Shown here: positions 43,607-52,545 of the stretch, piece by piece | Layout of the letters: each line of letters opens with the position of its first letter | How positions within the stretch are numbered: position 1 is the first letter of the stretch | From: Mycobacterium kansasii ATCC 12478 | GTDB taxonomy: Bacteria > Actinomycetota > Actinomycetes > Mycobacteriales > Mycobacteriaceae | Reading direction: 5' to 3' | NCBI RefSeq assembly: GCF_000157895.3 | Contig: NC_022663.1 | Location: 2,976,001-3,040,000, forward strand | DNA length: 64,000 nucleotides | Translations under genes and position numbers: made by a program | Notes under the pieces: generated by a model | Told to the model about the DNA's origin: nothing | The model's database searches: none | The model's input: only the letters and a program-made list of their open reading frames with translations

Positions 43607-44014
43607 GTGCTCGTTGTCACTACCAATGACATTCCCGGCTGGGAGATCCAACGCGTCTGTGGAGAGGTCTTCGGACTCACCGTGCGATCACGAAATGCCT
43701 TCTCGCAGATAGGTGCCGGCTTCAAGTCGATGTTCGGCGGGGAGCTGCAGGGCATGACCAAGAATCTGGCCGAGAGCCGCAACGAGGCGATGGTCCGGCT
43801 GATGAACGAGGCGCGCAACAAGGGCGGTAACGCGATCATCGGGATGCGATTCGACACCACCGAACTGGGTGACGTGTGGACCGAGATCTGCGCCTACGGC
43901 ACCGCGGTGCAGGCCGTGCCGGTCACCGACGCCGCCCGTTACACCGCCTCGCAGCTCGGTTACGGCGGGCCGCAGCCGCAGCCCCAGCAACCGCAGCCCT
44001 ACGGCGCGGGCTGA
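43607..44014 (+). CDS. YbjQ/DUF74-like heavy-metal-binding-domain protein
   Basis: 135 residues from a GTG. Matches the UPF0145/YbjQ domain: TTNDIPGWEIQRVCGEVFG at the start, then NEARNKGGNAIIGMRFD and ICAYGTAV. The C-terminal 20 residues are Pro/Gln/Gly-rich, absent from Escherichia YbjQ. Pentameric in other bacteria; function uncertain despite the name. An AGGAAAGG stretch precedes the start. Confidence 0.87.
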   Translation: MLVVTTNDIPGWEIQRVCGEVFGLTVRSRNAFSQIGAGFKSMFGGELQGMTKNLAESRNEAMVRLMNEARNKGGNAIIGMRFDTTELGDVWTEICAYGTAVQAVPVTDAARYTASQLGYGGPQPQPQQPQPYGAG

Positions 44015-44048
44015 GACCGGCCGAGACGGCGGCGATAGGTTCGGCGGG

Positions 44049-44411
44049 ATGATCGTGGGGGCCTTCCTGGCCGAAGCAGCGTCGGCGGTGGACAACAAGC
44101 TCAACGTCTCCGGCGGCGTCTTGTTCCGCTATGCCCTCGACGCCGACCGGTTGGCGCAGTTTCTGCTCGTGGTGCTGACGCAGACCGAGACCGGTAACCC
44201 GGACCGGCGAGTCGATGTCGAGATCTGGCCTCCCACCGACGGCGAGCCGCTGCACCTGCCCTTCGAGCTGCCCGAGGCCGCCACCGCCGCCGAGGTCGGC
44301 TTCGCGATCTTCGGCATCGAGGTGACGCTACCGGTCGACGGCCGCTGGGTGATCGTGGTGACCGGCGGTGCCGGAGCGATCTCGCTTCCGCTACTGGTGA
44401 GTGGCGGCTAG
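44049..44411 (+). CDS. Small conserved protein (Rv3748 type)
   Basis: 120 residues, close to Rv3748 (119 aa). Same layout as the gene at 39144: AFLAEAASAVDNKLNVSGGVL, LVVLTQTETGN, then LPVDGRWVIVVTGGAGAISLPLLV. Its ATG is 34 bp after the YbjQ-like stop. In M. tuberculosis the two paralogues are adjacent; here about 4.5 kb with five genes lies between them. Function unknown. Confidence 0.8.
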   Translation: MIVGAFLAEAASAVDNKLNVSGGVLFRYALDADRLAQFLLVVLTQTETGNPDRRVDVEIWPPTDGEPLHLPFELPEAATAAEVGFAIFGIEVTLPVDGRWVIVVTGGAGAISLPLLVSGG

Positions 44412-44500
44412 TCGCGGCGGCATGGCCGCTGCGTCAGCGATTTGGCTACCCTGACGCATTGATGACGGACCGGGGCGCAGCTGACCACAGGCGATTGTTG

Positions 44501-44529
44501 AAAGCGCTATCACCCGTGATAGCGCTTTT
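44501..44529. terminator. Strong bidirectional hairpin terminator
   Basis: AAAGCGCTATCAC and its exact complement GTGATAGCGCTTT form a 13-bp stem with a 2-nt spacer, followed by an extra T. It is 89 bp after the stop of the gene at 44049 and between that gene and the convergent tRNA-Ser. The flanking A- and T-runs make it act in both directions. Confidence 0.8.
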
Positions 44530-44654
44530 CCGACTCGCATGCGTGCCAGCTCGGTGATGCTGGTGTGGCCATTGTGACCCGTTTCGCTCGTCAGGATAGT
44601 GCGCCAGCAACCACCCAGATATGCCTTGACCTGCTGATACCTGAACGGTAAGGG

Positions 44655-44741
44655 CGGTGGCGGAGGGATTTGAACCCTCGGACGGTGTTAGCCGTCACAC
44701 GCTTTCGAGGCGTGCTCCTTAGGCCGCTCGGACACGCCACC
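44655..44741 (-). tRNA. tRNA-Ser (anticodon CGA)
   Basis: Reverse strand reads as a full class II tRNA. The 7-bp acceptor stem GGTGGCG pairs with CGCCACC; the discriminator is G and no CCA is encoded. The anticodon stem CACGC/GCGTG carries loop CTCGAAA with anticodon CGA. A long variable arm and the T-loop GGTTCAAATCC are present. Decodes UCG. The tadA gene starts upstream on the same strand, ending 29 bp away. Confidence 0.95.
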
Positions 44742-44770
44742 GTCGAGCAGCTTACCGAACGGGTGGCCGG

Positions 44771-45229
44771 TCACCCCAATCGCTGGCGGGCGAAAAACCC
44801 CTCCAGCGGTGCGGCGCAGTCCGCGGCGAGCACTCCGCCCCGCACCTGCGGCCGATGGTTGAGCCGGCGGTCGCGGACCACATCCCATAGCGACCCGACC
44901 GCTCCCGTCTTGGGTTCCCAGGCGCCGAACACCAGGCGAGCGACCCGCGCCAGCACCAGCGCACCCGCGCACATGGTGCACGGTTCCACGGTGACTGCCA
45001 GCGTCGTCCCCTCCAGCCGCCAGCCGTCACCGAGCACGGCCGCCGCCGCGCGCAGGGCGAGGATCTCGGCGTGCGCGGTCGGATCGCCCAGCGCCTCACG
45101 GGCATTGACCGCACGGGAAAGTTCTGTTCCGTCAGCGCCCACGACGACCGCGCCGATGGGCACATCACGCGGACCCGCCGTCGCGGCGACCGCCAACGCG
45201 GCACGGATCAGCTCTTCGTCAGCGGCCAC
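44771..45229 (-). CDS. tadA: tRNA adenosine deaminase TadA
   Basis: 152 residues. It deaminates A34 to inosine in tRNA-Arg. Zinc site: His53-Ala-Glu55 (TAHAEILAL) and PCTMCAGA (Cys84, Cys87). N-terminal VPIGAVVV and the C-terminal RPQVRGGVL are typical. It follows the TadA-associated protein gene by 15 bp on the same strand (Rv3753c-Rv3752c order), and the tRNA-Ser gene lies just downstream. Confidence 0.93.
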   Translation of the reverse strand: MAADEELIRAALAVAATAGPRDVPIGAVVVGADGTELSRAVNAREALGDPTAHAEILALRAAAAVLGDGWRLEGTTLAVTVEPCTMCAGALVLARVARLVFGAWEPKTGAVGSLWDVVRDRRLNHRPQVRGGVLAADCAAPLEGFFARQRLG

Positions 45230-45244
45230 CGACGCGGTCAGCGG

Positions 45245-45766
45245 TCACCGACCGAGGCGGTCGATCAGCGCCGACAGTTGCTCGGCGAAGCCCATCTCCC
45301 GGGCGATGCGCCCGAGCTGCTCGTCGGCGTAGAGGTCGGTCTCGTCGAGGATGACCCCGAGCACCGCTTCGGGCAGGCCGATGTCGGCCAGCAGGCCGAG
45401 GTCGCCCTCCTCGAACGGCTCGGCGTCCTCGAGGTCGTCGGGATCGATCTCGGCGTCCAGGCTGTCCAATGCCTCGGCGGCGATGTCGTAGTCCAGTGCC
45501 GCGGTGGCGTCCGACAGCAGCAGACGCGTCCCCGAGGGTGCAGGGCGCAGGATGATGAAGAACTCGTCGTCGATGTCGAGCAGCCCGAAGACGGCACCGG
45601 AGCTGCGCAGTTCCCGCAGTTCCGTCTCGGCGGCCGCCAGGCTGGTCAGCGCTTTCCGACCCATCGCCGCGCAGCGCCATTTGCCCTCTTCACGCACGAC
45701 GGCAACGCCGAAACCGTCCGGCGCGTCGGCGGACGGGCCCGGCGCGGAGGCCCGTTGTGCTCCCAT
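45245..45766 (-). CDS. TadA-associated conserved protein (Rv3753c type)
   Basis: 173 residues, the actinobacterial 'tRNA adenosine deaminase-associated protein'. Features: an N-terminal basic/aromatic segment (VAVVREEGKWRCAAMG), a central beta region and an acidic stretch (SLDAEIDPDDLEDAEPFEEGD, broken here only by the family's D/E run) and a helical end. No catalytic motif. It is upstream of tadA with a 15-bp gap and probably cotranscribed; role inferred from conserved neighbourhood. Confidence 0.87.
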   Translation of the reverse strand: MGAQRASAPGPSADAPDGFGVAVVREEGKWRCAAMGRKALTSLAAAETELRELRSSGAVFGLLDIDDEFFIILRPAPSGTRLLLSDATAALDYDIAAEALDSLDAEIDPDDLEDAEPFEEGDLGLLADIGLPEAVLGVILDETDLYADEQLGRIAREMGFAEQLSALIDRLGR

Positions 45767-45882
45767 GGCCGCTTACGCTAGTCGCTGACCAGGCCCGTGA
45801 CCAGACGGCCCCGCTGCGACACCGGTGGCCAGCATCAGATGGAACCAGGCACCGACCGGACAAGTGTGCCAACCTTGGGACT

Positions 45883-46842
45883 GTGCAGACGACACCCGTG
45901 TGCGTACTCGGGCTGGGGCTGATCGGCGGCTCGATCATGCGAGCAACGGCAGCGGCCGGCCGCGAGGTTTTCGGCTACAACCGGTCGGTGGAGGGAGCCC
46001 ACGGCGCCCGGGCCGAAGGATTCGACGCCAGCACCGATCTTTCCGCGACGCTGACTCGGGCCGCGGACGTCGAAGCGTTGATCGTGCTGGCGGTTCCGAT
46101 GCCGGCATTGCCCAACATGCTCGCCCACATCCGTGAGTCGGCCCCCAACTGTCCGCTGACCGACGTCACCAGCGTCAAATGCGCGGTGCTCGAAGAGGTC
46201 GCCGCCGCCGGTCTGCAGGCCCGCTTTGTGGGCGGTCACCCGATGACGGGCACCGCCCACTCGGGCTGGGTGGCCGGCCATGGGGGGCTGTTCACCCGAG
46301 CCCCCTGGGTGATCGCCGTGGACGACCATGTCGATCCTCAGGTGTGGTCGATGGTGATGACGTTGGCACTGGACTGCGGGGCGGTGGTGGTGCCCGCCAA
46401 ATCCGACGAGCACGACGCCGCCGCGGCCGCCATCTCCCATCTGCCGCATCTGCTTGCCGAGGCGCTGGCGGTCACCGCCAGCGAGGTCCCGCTGGCTTTT
46501 GCGCTGGCCGCGGGTTCTTTCCGGGACGCAACCCGAGTCGCCGGCACCGCCCCGGACCTGGTGCGCGCGATGTGTGAAGCCAATACCGGCCAATTGGTGC
46601 CGGTCACCGACCGGGTCATCGAGTTGCTGGGCCGCGCCCGCGATTCGCTGGCCGGCCACGGCTCGGTGGCCGACCTGGTCGACGCCGGCAACGCCGCACG
46701 CACCCGCTACGAAAGCTTCCCGCGGTCCGACATCGTCACGGTGGTGATCGGCGCCGAGAGATGGCGCGAGCAACTGGCCGCCGCGGGCCGGGCGGGCGGG
46801 GTGATCAGATCCGCTCTGCCAATCCTGGATAGTCCACAATGA
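45883..46842 (+). CDS. tyrA: Prephenate dehydrogenase TyrA
   Basis: 319 residues. It converts prephenate to 4-hydroxyphenylpyruvate with NAD(P) in tyrosine synthesis. Rossmann motif GLGLIGGSIMRA at residues 9-20, DVTSVK, the substrate-binding GGHPMTGTAHSG and HDAAAAAISHLPH are present. GTG at 45883 is chosen so that the NAD motif lies next to the N-terminus; the in-frame upstream extension has no homology. No ACT domain, so feedback regulation would differ from the fused enzyme. Converges on the Rv3755c homologue with a 38-bp overlap of coding ends. Confidence 0.92.
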   Translation: MQTTPVCVLGLGLIGGSIMRATAAAGREVFGYNRSVEGAHGARAEGFDASTDLSATLTRAADVEALIVLAVPMPALPNMLAHIRESAPNCPLTDVTSVKCAVLEEVAAAGLQARFVGGHPMTGTAHSGWVAGHGGLFTRAPWVIAVDDHVDPQVWSMVMTLALDCGAVVVPAKSDEHDAAAAAISHLPHLLAEALAVTASEVPLAFALAAGSFRDATRVAGTAPDLVRAMCEANTGQLVPVTDRVIELLGRARDSLAGHGSVADLVDAGNAARTRYESFPRSDIVTVVIGAERWREQLAAAGRAGGVIRSALPILDSPQ

Positions 46843-47404
46843 ACCCTTCGGCGTCGACGGTCACGCTGGTATCGGCGACCGGTGACCGGAGCTTGATCGC
46901 GTCCAGACGTCCCTCGCTGGTGTAGCTGACGGTGGCCGCGTCGACGGTCATCTCGGGGACGTTGACATAGACCATCGGCAAGGCCAGCGACTCGGCCTTC
47001 TCGTGGATACCCAGGCGGCGGATCGGCAGGGCGTTGAAGAACGGGCTGAACACCAAGTCGACGTCGAGCGCACCGTTGTACGCCGCGCGCCGCTCGCCCT
47101 GGTGGTCGGTCACCAGCCACATGTTCTCCTCGTCGCGGGCGATAGCAAGCTGCCGTTCCCGCTCGGCCAGCGTGACGGTCAGCCCGAACCGCTTGGTGGC
47201 GCCGGACTCGTCGGTCTGCAAGTCGTAGTAGGCACCGAAGGCCGGATTTGTTGCGGTGGCCGCCGCCACGATGCGGCCGTTGGCCCTGATTCGCTTGCCG
47301 GACACCTGGATTCGTACCGATTCCATGCGTGAGACGTCCTGGGCGCGCCAAGTCAACATCGCCGACCAGACGCGCCGGGCCGGATCAGAGGGAGCGGAGT
47401 TCAC
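46805..47404 (-). CDS. Putative glycolipid-binding protein (Rv3755c type)
   Basis: 199 residues, same as Rv3755c, from a GTG at 47404. Belongs to the Glycolipid_bind (DUF1089) family: RVWSAMLTWRAQDVSRMESV at the start, VTLAERERQLAIARD and DVDLVFSPFFNALPIRR. A beta-barrel-like fold is expected; the lipid-binding name is by family only. The start is 4 bp from the proZ stop, so it is likely the last gene of the pro operon. Its end overlaps the tyrA end. Confidence 0.85.
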   Translation of the reverse strand: MNSAPSDPARRVWSAMLTWRAQDVSRMESVRIQVSGKRIRANGRIVAAATATNPAFGAYYDLQTDESGATKRFGLTVTLAERERQLAIARDEENMWLVTDHQGERRAAYNGALDVDLVFSPFFNALPIRRLGIHEKAESLALPMVYVNVPEMTVDAATVSYTSEGRLDAIKLRSPVADTSVTVDAEGFIVDYPGLAERI

Positions 47405-47408
47405 ACTC

Positions 47409-48164
47409 CTACCGTAGGACGTGTCCGGCAACCGCGGCGGAATTGGAGCTAACTGAGACGTCAATTTCGCGATTTGGCCTGGCTACAGGCTTACGCAGGC
47501 GACCGGTTCCCGGCGCAGACGCCCATACCGCCAAGGCCAGCACCCCGTCGAGGAGCAACGCCAGCGCGGCCACCATCACCGCACCGACCAGTGCGATGTG
47601 GAACTGGCGCTCCTTGATCCCGTCGATCAGGTAGCGGCCCAGCCCGCCCAGACTGGCGTAGGCGGCCACCGTCGCGGTGGCGACCACTTGCAGTGTCGCG
47701 CTGCGCAGCCCGCCGAGCAGCAGCGGCATCGCATTGGGCAGCTCGACACGCAGCAGCACCCGCGGTTCCGTCATCCCCATCGCCCGTGCGGCATCGACTA
47801 CCAGCGGGTCGACTCCGGCGATGCCCGCATACGTGCCGGCCAGCAGCGACGGAATGCCCAGCAGCATCAGGGCCGCGATCGGCGGGCCGATGCCCAGCCC
47901 GAACACCAGCACCCCCAGCAGGAGCACACCCAGGGTCGGCAACGCGCGCAACCCGTTGACCACGCCGACCACCAGCACCTGGCCGCGTCCGGTGTGCCCG
48001 ATGAGCATTCCGATCGGGACGGCGATCACCGCCGCGGCGGCCACGGCCAGCGCGGTGTATTCCAGGTGCTCCAGGGTCCGCGCAGCCAGCCCGTCTGGTC
48101 CGGTCCAGTTGGCCGCCGTGGAGATGTAGGACCACGTTTGCTCGAGGAAGTTCGTCGCTTTCAT
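47409..48164 (-). CDS. proZ: Glycine betaine/osmolyte ABC permease ProZ
   Basis: 251-residue permease with about five or six transmembrane helices and the ABC-permease EAA-type loop (ARAMGMTEPRVLLRVELPNAMPLLLGGLR). Partner of ProW in the importer for compatible solutes. Start ATG overlaps the proW stop by 4 bp. Order proX-proV-proW-proZ on the minus strand matches Rv3759c-Rv3756c. A soluble tail of about 30 residues follows the last helix. Confidence 0.92.
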   Translation of the reverse strand: MKATNFLEQTWSYISTAANWTGPDGLAARTLEHLEYTALAVAAAAVIAVPIGMLIGHTGRGQVLVVGVVNGLRALPTLGVLLLGVLVFGLGIGPPIAALMLLGIPSLLAGTYAGIAGVDPLVVDAARAMGMTEPRVLLRVELPNAMPLLLGGLRSATLQVVATATVAAYASLGGLGRYLIDGIKERQFHIALVGAVMVAALALLLDGVLALAVWASAPGTGRLRKPVARPNREIDVSVSSNSAAVAGHVLR

Positions 48165-48841
48165 CGGCTACCGCCGACGATGCTGGATCTGATCCGGCGA
48201 CGGCTGGCTGACGCGCGCTCCCACGGCGTGGCCAGCCGGCCGGCCAGGCTGAGCAGCATGTCGATGACGACGGCCAGGGCGAACATCGCGATGATGCCGG
48301 CCACGATCTGGTCGCTCTTGTCGGTCTGGTAACCCGCCGTGAACCAGGTGCCCAGGCCGCCGATGCCGATCACCGAGCCCACCGAAACCATCGCGATGTT
48401 GGTCACGACGACCACCCGCAGCCCCGCTACCAATACCGGGATCGACAGCGGCAGTTCGACTTTGATCATTCGGCGGATCGGTGAGTAGCCGACCGCGACG
48501 GCCGCGTCCCGCACCGGTGCCGGCACGGCATCCAGCGCCTCGAGCACGGTCCGCACTAACAGTGCCGTCGTATAGGCGGTCAGCGCGACGATGACGTTGG
48601 CCTCATCGAGGATGCGCGTTTTGATGATCAGCGGCAACGCCACGAACAGCGCCAGCGACGGGATGGTGAACACAATGCTGGCCGCTGCCGTGGTCAATCG
48701 CCGCAGCACCGGCGCGTGTTGCACCGCCAACCCCAGGGGCACCGCGATCGCCATCCCGATCAGCACCGGAATCAGCGACAGCCGCAGGTGGATCACGGTC
48801 AGCACCCAGGCGGTGTCGAGGTGGGTCAGCAGATAACGCAC
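48161..48841 (-). CDS. proW: Glycine betaine/osmolyte ABC permease ProW
   Basis: 226-residue permease with five to six transmembrane segments and the coupling loop DAAVAVGYSPIRRMIKVELPLSIPVLVAG that docks with ProV. GTG/ATG start is 3 bp after the proV stop, and the end overlaps proZ by 4 bp, so the genes are translated together. Forms the membrane channel with ProZ. Confidence 0.92.
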   Translation of the reverse strand: MRYLLTHLDTAWVLTVIHLRLSLIPVLIGMAIAVPLGLAVQHAPVLRRLTTAAASIVFTIPSLALFVALPLIIKTRILDEANVIVALTAYTTALLVRTVLEALDAVPAPVRDAAVAVGYSPIRRMIKVELPLSIPVLVAGLRVVVVTNIAMVSVGSVIGIGGLGTWFTAGYQTDKSDQIVAGIIAMFALAVVIDMLLSLAGRLATPWERASASRRRIRSSIVGGSR

Positions 48842-48844
48842 GCC

Positions 48845-49939
48845 TCAGCCCTGCCGTCGACGTGTCACCGCGGCCAGCACGTCGTCGGCCAGTACGGCGC
48901 CGATCACCTTGCCGCCACCGTCGACGGCGACACCCATCGACGACGGCGACGACAGCGCCGCATCAAGCGCCTGGCTGAGGTTTCCGTGGGGGCGGAACAC
49001 CGAGCCGACGACCGTCATGACATCCGGCAACGCCGCGCCGTTTCGGTGGCGGCGCAGACCGTCGGCGTCTATCCAGCCCAACGGCGCGCGGCCGTCGTCG
49101 ACCACCAGCTCCCAGCCATCCGGCAGTGGCTTGTCGTGCACGGTGTTTGCGGTCACGCAGGTGATGTCGTGCAGCGGAAGTCCGGCGCCGTCGATGAGCT
49201 GCAGCAACCGATAGCCGCGGCCGAGACCGATGAATTTCGACACGAAATCGTTGGCCGGGCGTGAAAGTAGCTTGGCCGGCTCGTCGCACTGCTGCAGGCG
49301 GCCGCCGGGCGCGAACACCGCCACCACGTCGCCGAGTTTGAACGCCTCGTCGATGTCGTGTGTGACGAAGACGACGGTTTTGTGCAATTCGCTTTGCAGG
49401 CGCAGGATTTCATTCTGTAGGTCGTGGCGGACCACGGGGTCGACGGCCGAGAACGGCTCGTCCATCAACAGGATCGGCGGGTCGGCCGCGAGCGCGCGTG
49501 CCACTCCGACGCGCTGTTGCTCGCCGCCGGAGAGCTGCGCCGGGTAACGGGTGGCGACCCTGGGACTCAGCCCGACCCGCTCGAGCACCTGATAGGCGGC
49601 TTTGCGGGCGGCCCGGCGCGACTGTCCCTTGAGCACGGGCACCGTCGCGACGTTGTCGATTACCCGTTGGTGCGGCATCAATCCCGCGTTCTGGATGACG
49701 TAGCCGATGCCGAGCCGCAACCGCACCGGGTTGACGCCTGCCACGTCGGTGCCGTTGACGGTGACGGTGCCCGAGGTCGGCTCGACCATCCGGTTGATCA
49801 TCCGCAGTGCGGTGGTCTTGCCGCAGCCGGACGGGCCGACGAAGACGGTAAGCCTGCCTTGAGGGACTTCGAGGCTCAACCGGTCCAGGGCGGTGGTGCC
49901 GTCGGCGTACACCTTGGCGACTTCGTCGAAGCTGATCAT
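48845..49939 (-). CDS. proV: Osmolyte ABC transporter ATPase ProV
   Basis: 364 residues. Walker A GPSGCGKTT (about 33-41), signature LSGGEQQR, Walker B ILLMDEPFSA, and the H-loop VFVTHD, followed by a C-terminal pair of CBS-like segments (GWIDADGLRRHR, SSMGVAVDGGGKVIGAVLADDV) that in homologues sense ionic strength. ATG at 49939 begins with the NBD. Its start overlaps the proX stop by 4 bp. Confidence 0.93.
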   Translation of the reverse strand: MISFDEVAKVYADGTTALDRLSLEVPQGRLTVFVGPSGCGKTTALRMINRMVEPTSGTVTVNGTDVAGVNPVRLRLGIGYVIQNAGLMPHQRVIDNVATVPVLKGQSRRAARKAAYQVLERVGLSPRVATRYPAQLSGGEQQRVGVARALAADPPILLMDEPFSAVDPVVRHDLQNEILRLQSELHKTVVFVTHDIDEAFKLGDVVAVFAPGGRLQQCDEPAKLLSRPANDFVSKFIGLGRGYRLLQLIDGAGLPLHDITCVTANTVHDKPLPDGWELVVDDGRAPLGWIDADGLRRHRNGAALPDVMTVVGSVFRPHGNLSQALDAALSSPSSMGVAVDGGGKVIGAVLADDVLAAVTRRRQG

Positions 49940-50883
49940 GGCTGGATGGGGTGGTCGAAGCCGTTGTCGCGCAACCATTTCCGTGCCGCCTGGTCGGGAT
50001 CTACGCCGTCGTTGCCCGACACCGCGGCATTGAGTTCGGCCATGCCTTCGGTCGTCAGCTTCGCCGAAACCGCGTCCAGGACATCCTTGAGGCGATCCGA
50101 TTTCTTCTGCGAATTGACCAGCGGCACAATGTTGCCGGCCAAGAAGTTGTGTTCCGGGTCCGCCAGGACCACCAGGTTGTTCTGCCGGATCGCCGGCGAG
50201 GTGCTGAAGATGTTGGCGGCGGTGACGGTCCCGTCGACCAGCGCCCGCACGGTCACCGCGCCGCCGCCGTCGTTGATGGTCATGAAATTGGCTGGCGCGA
50301 TGTCGAGTCCGTACTTCTGGCGCAGGCCGGGCAGCCCGGCCGGCCGGGTCTGGAATACCGACGGCGCCGCAAACTTCACCTCGGCAGAATGCGCCGCGAG
50401 ATCGGCGATGGTCGTCAGGTTCCATTTGGTGGCGGTCACCTTGGTGACGGTGACGGTGTCGGTATCGGAGGCCGGTGACGGCGTCAAGATCGACAGATCG
50501 CCGGGCAACCGCTTGTAGAGCTCCAATTCGACCGCATCCAGCATGGTCGCCGTGGAGTCTGGCTGAAAGTACAGCAGCAGGTTGCCGATGTACTCCGGTA
50601 CCAGGTCGATGGAATGGTCTTTGAGCGCCGGTATGTAGGTTTCGCGGCTGCCGATACCCAGTCGCCGCCCGACGTCGAAACCGTTGGCCTGCAACGCCTG
50701 CGCATAGATTTCCGCGACGATCTGCGATTCCGGGAAGTCGCCGGAGCCGACGACGATCGACTTGATGGTGCCATTTGACGACCCGAACGGGTCGGCGTTG
50801 CCGCACGCCGCCACCGGGCATGCCGTCACCAGGCAGACCGCCGCGGCAAGTGTCGCGCGACGCGTGCGCCGCAGCATCCCCAT
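49936..50883 (-). CDS. proX: Osmolyte-binding lipoprotein ProX
   Basis: 315 residues, as in Rv3759c. N-terminal RRTRR, hydrophobic core and lipobox VTAC (Cys22; VAAC at Cys27 is an alternative), so a lipid-anchored solute receptor in the envelope. The body matches OpuAC-type binding proteins (SGDFPESQIVAEIYAQAL, IDLVPEYIGNLLLYF). An upstream ATG at 50961 is in frame but would hide the signal peptide. First gene of the proXVWZ operon. Confidence 0.92.
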   Translation of the reverse strand: MGMLRRTRRATLAAAVCLVTACPVAACGNADPFGSSNGTIKSIVVGSGDFPESQIVAEIYAQALQANGFDVGRRLGIGSRETYIPALKDHSIDLVPEYIGNLLLYFQPDSTATMLDAVELELYKRLPGDLSILTPSPASDTDTVTVTKVTATKWNLTTIADLAAHSAEVKFAAPSVFQTRPAGLPGLRQKYGLDIAPANFMTINDGGGAVTVRALVDGTVTAANIFSTSPAIRQNNLVVLADPEHNFLAGNIVPLVNSQKKSDRLKDVLDAVSAKLTTEGMAELNAAVSGNDGVDPDQAARKWLRDNGFDHPIQP

Positions 50884-50990
50884 GCCGGTGACACTATCTT
50901 GAGCACGATCAGGGTGCCGCAATCCCGCCTCATGCGCGTTTTCCGCGTAGCTTGGTTTCATTCCGGGCGGGATGGGAAGAAGATGACATT

Positions 50991-51350
50991 ATGACCAGCA
51001 ACCCCTCAGGCCCGCGTGAACAGCCGCCCTCGGCTCCCAGACCTCGTGTGACCGCCAAGGACCCGGCGTCCACACTGACCCGAGCCGGCGCCCTGTGGTC
51101 GTCGTTGATCGCCGGCTTCTTGATCCTGATCCTGTTGCTGGTCTTCATCGCGCAGAACACCGCCTCCACCCCCTTCACCTTCTTGGGCTGGCATTGGAGC
51201 CTGCCGCTCGGGGTGGCCATTCTGCTGGCCGCCGTCGGGGGTGGGTTGCTGACCGTGGCGGTCGGCACCGCGCGGATCATTCAGCTGCGTCGTGTCGCCA
51301 AGAAATCCCACACACAGGCATTGCGCTCCGCCGGCCCGCCGCCCCGTTGA
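50991..51350 (+). CDS. LapA/DUF1049-like two-helix membrane protein (Rv3760 type)
   Basis: 119 residues. The first 35 are Pro/Ser/Arg-rich and cytoplasmic; two hydrophobic helices at about 38-56 and 70-92 are joined by FLGWHWSLPLG, typical of the DUF1049/LapA family, followed by a basic tail. GAAGAAGATG lies just before the ATG. Role unknown. Divergent from proX. Confidence 0.85.
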   Translation: MTSNPSGPREQPPSAPRPRVTAKDPASTLTRAGALWSSLIAGFLILILLLVFIAQNTASTPFTFLGWHWSLPLGVAILLAAVGGGLLTVAVGTARIIQLRRVAKKSHTQALRSAGPPPR

Positions 51351-51455
51351 GCGTGCGTCCTGGGCTTTGAGTGGGCAAGCCGGGCGGCTCGATCGCGTGA
51401 CCTTCCCGCCGTCGGGTCACAGCCGAAGTCACCGCCGCACACTCAACCCGAGCGG

Positions 51456-52508
51456 TCAGGACATCGGCTTGGTGATCTCGGCCAGGCCGCGGGAGATCAG
51501 CGGCGATACCACGTCGGGCGCGTCGTCGCCGGAATCGGCTTGGCCATCGGCGAGCTCGGACATGCGCCTGCGGAAATCGATGCCGGCCGCGATGATGGCC
51601 AGCTTGAAGTAGCCCAGCGCCATGTAGAACTCCCAATGCCCCAGCGACATCCCGGAGACCAGCGAATACCGGTCGGCCAACTCGTCAGCCGTCGGCAGCA
51701 GCGGCGACGTCCAGGCAGCCTGCGCGTTGACGATCAGATCCAGCGCGGGATCGCGGTAGACGCACATCAGGGCCGCGTCGGACAGCGGGTCCCCCAGTGT
51801 CGACAGCTCCCAGTCCACCACCGCGCGCACCGTCGCCGGGTCGTCGGCATCCAGAATCGTGTTGTCGATCCGGTAGTCACCGTGCACGATCGAGGTTCGG
51901 CTTTGCTTCGGAATCGCTTGCCGCAGAGCCGAATGCAGTCTGGCGACGTCATTGTCACGGCGGTCGTCGGGCAGCCGCACCAGGTCCCACTGCGAACCCC
52001 AGCGGCGCACCTGCCGTTCCAGGTAGCCGTCAGGTCTACCGAAATCGGCGAGCCCGACCGCGTTCGGGTCGATGCCGTGCAAGTCGACGAGCACCCGGAT
52101 CAGCGCGTCGACACAGCGGTCGATGACCCGACTGCCGAACGCTTCGAGTTGAGCGCGCCGGCGCACCACCTGTCCGGCAACGAATTCGACGATCTGGAAA
52201 GGGGCGCCCATCACCGAGTCGTCCTCGCACAGGGCGATGGTGCGCGCCACCGGCACCGGCGTGTCCTGCAGTGCGGCGACTACCCGGTACTCGCGGACCA
52301 TGTCGTGGGCCGACGGCGTCAGCCCGTGCAGCGGTGGGCGCCGCACCAGCCAACTCGTCGCGTCGTCGTAGACCCGGAAGGTGAGGTTGGAACGACCGCC
52401 GGAGATCAACTCACCGCATAACTCACCGTCGCGCTCGACGCCGAGCGAACGCAGATATCCGTCCAGTGCGGCCAGGTCGAGGCCGTCGAGTCCGTGAACC
52501 GAGGTCAC
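51456..52508 (-). CDS. fadE36: APH-like phosphotransferase annotated FadE36
   Basis: 350 residues (M. tuberculosis FadE36, Rv3761c, has 351). Despite the name it is not an acyl-CoA dehydrogenase: it has the aminoglycoside-phosphotransferase/choline-kinase fold with Brenner-type HGDYRIDN (catalytic Asp, Asn) and VDWELSTLGDP (metal Asp). Relatives joined to acyl-CoA dehydrogenases in ACAD10/11 phosphorylate 4-hydroxyacyl-CoA. GTG start. A second, related kinase gene is at 53270. Confidence 0.88.
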   Translation of the reverse strand: MTSVHGLDGLDLAALDGYLRSLGVERDGELCGELISGGRSNLTFRVYDDATSWLVRRPPLHGLTPSAHDMVREYRVVAALQDTPVPVARTIALCEDDSVMGAPFQIVEFVAGQVVRRRAQLEAFGSRVIDRCVDALIRVLVDLHGIDPNAVGLADFGRPDGYLERQVRRWGSQWDLVRLPDDRRDNDVARLHSALRQAIPKQSRTSIVHGDYRIDNTILDADDPATVRAVVDWELSTLGDPLSDAALMCVYRDPALDLIVNAQAAWTSPLLPTADELADRYSLVSGMSLGHWEFYMALGYFKLAIIAAGIDFRRRMSELADGQADSGDDAPDVVSPLISRGLAEITKPMS

Positions 52509-52545
52509 CGAACTTGTTTACCACCGTCGGCGGCCCGGCTCCCTT

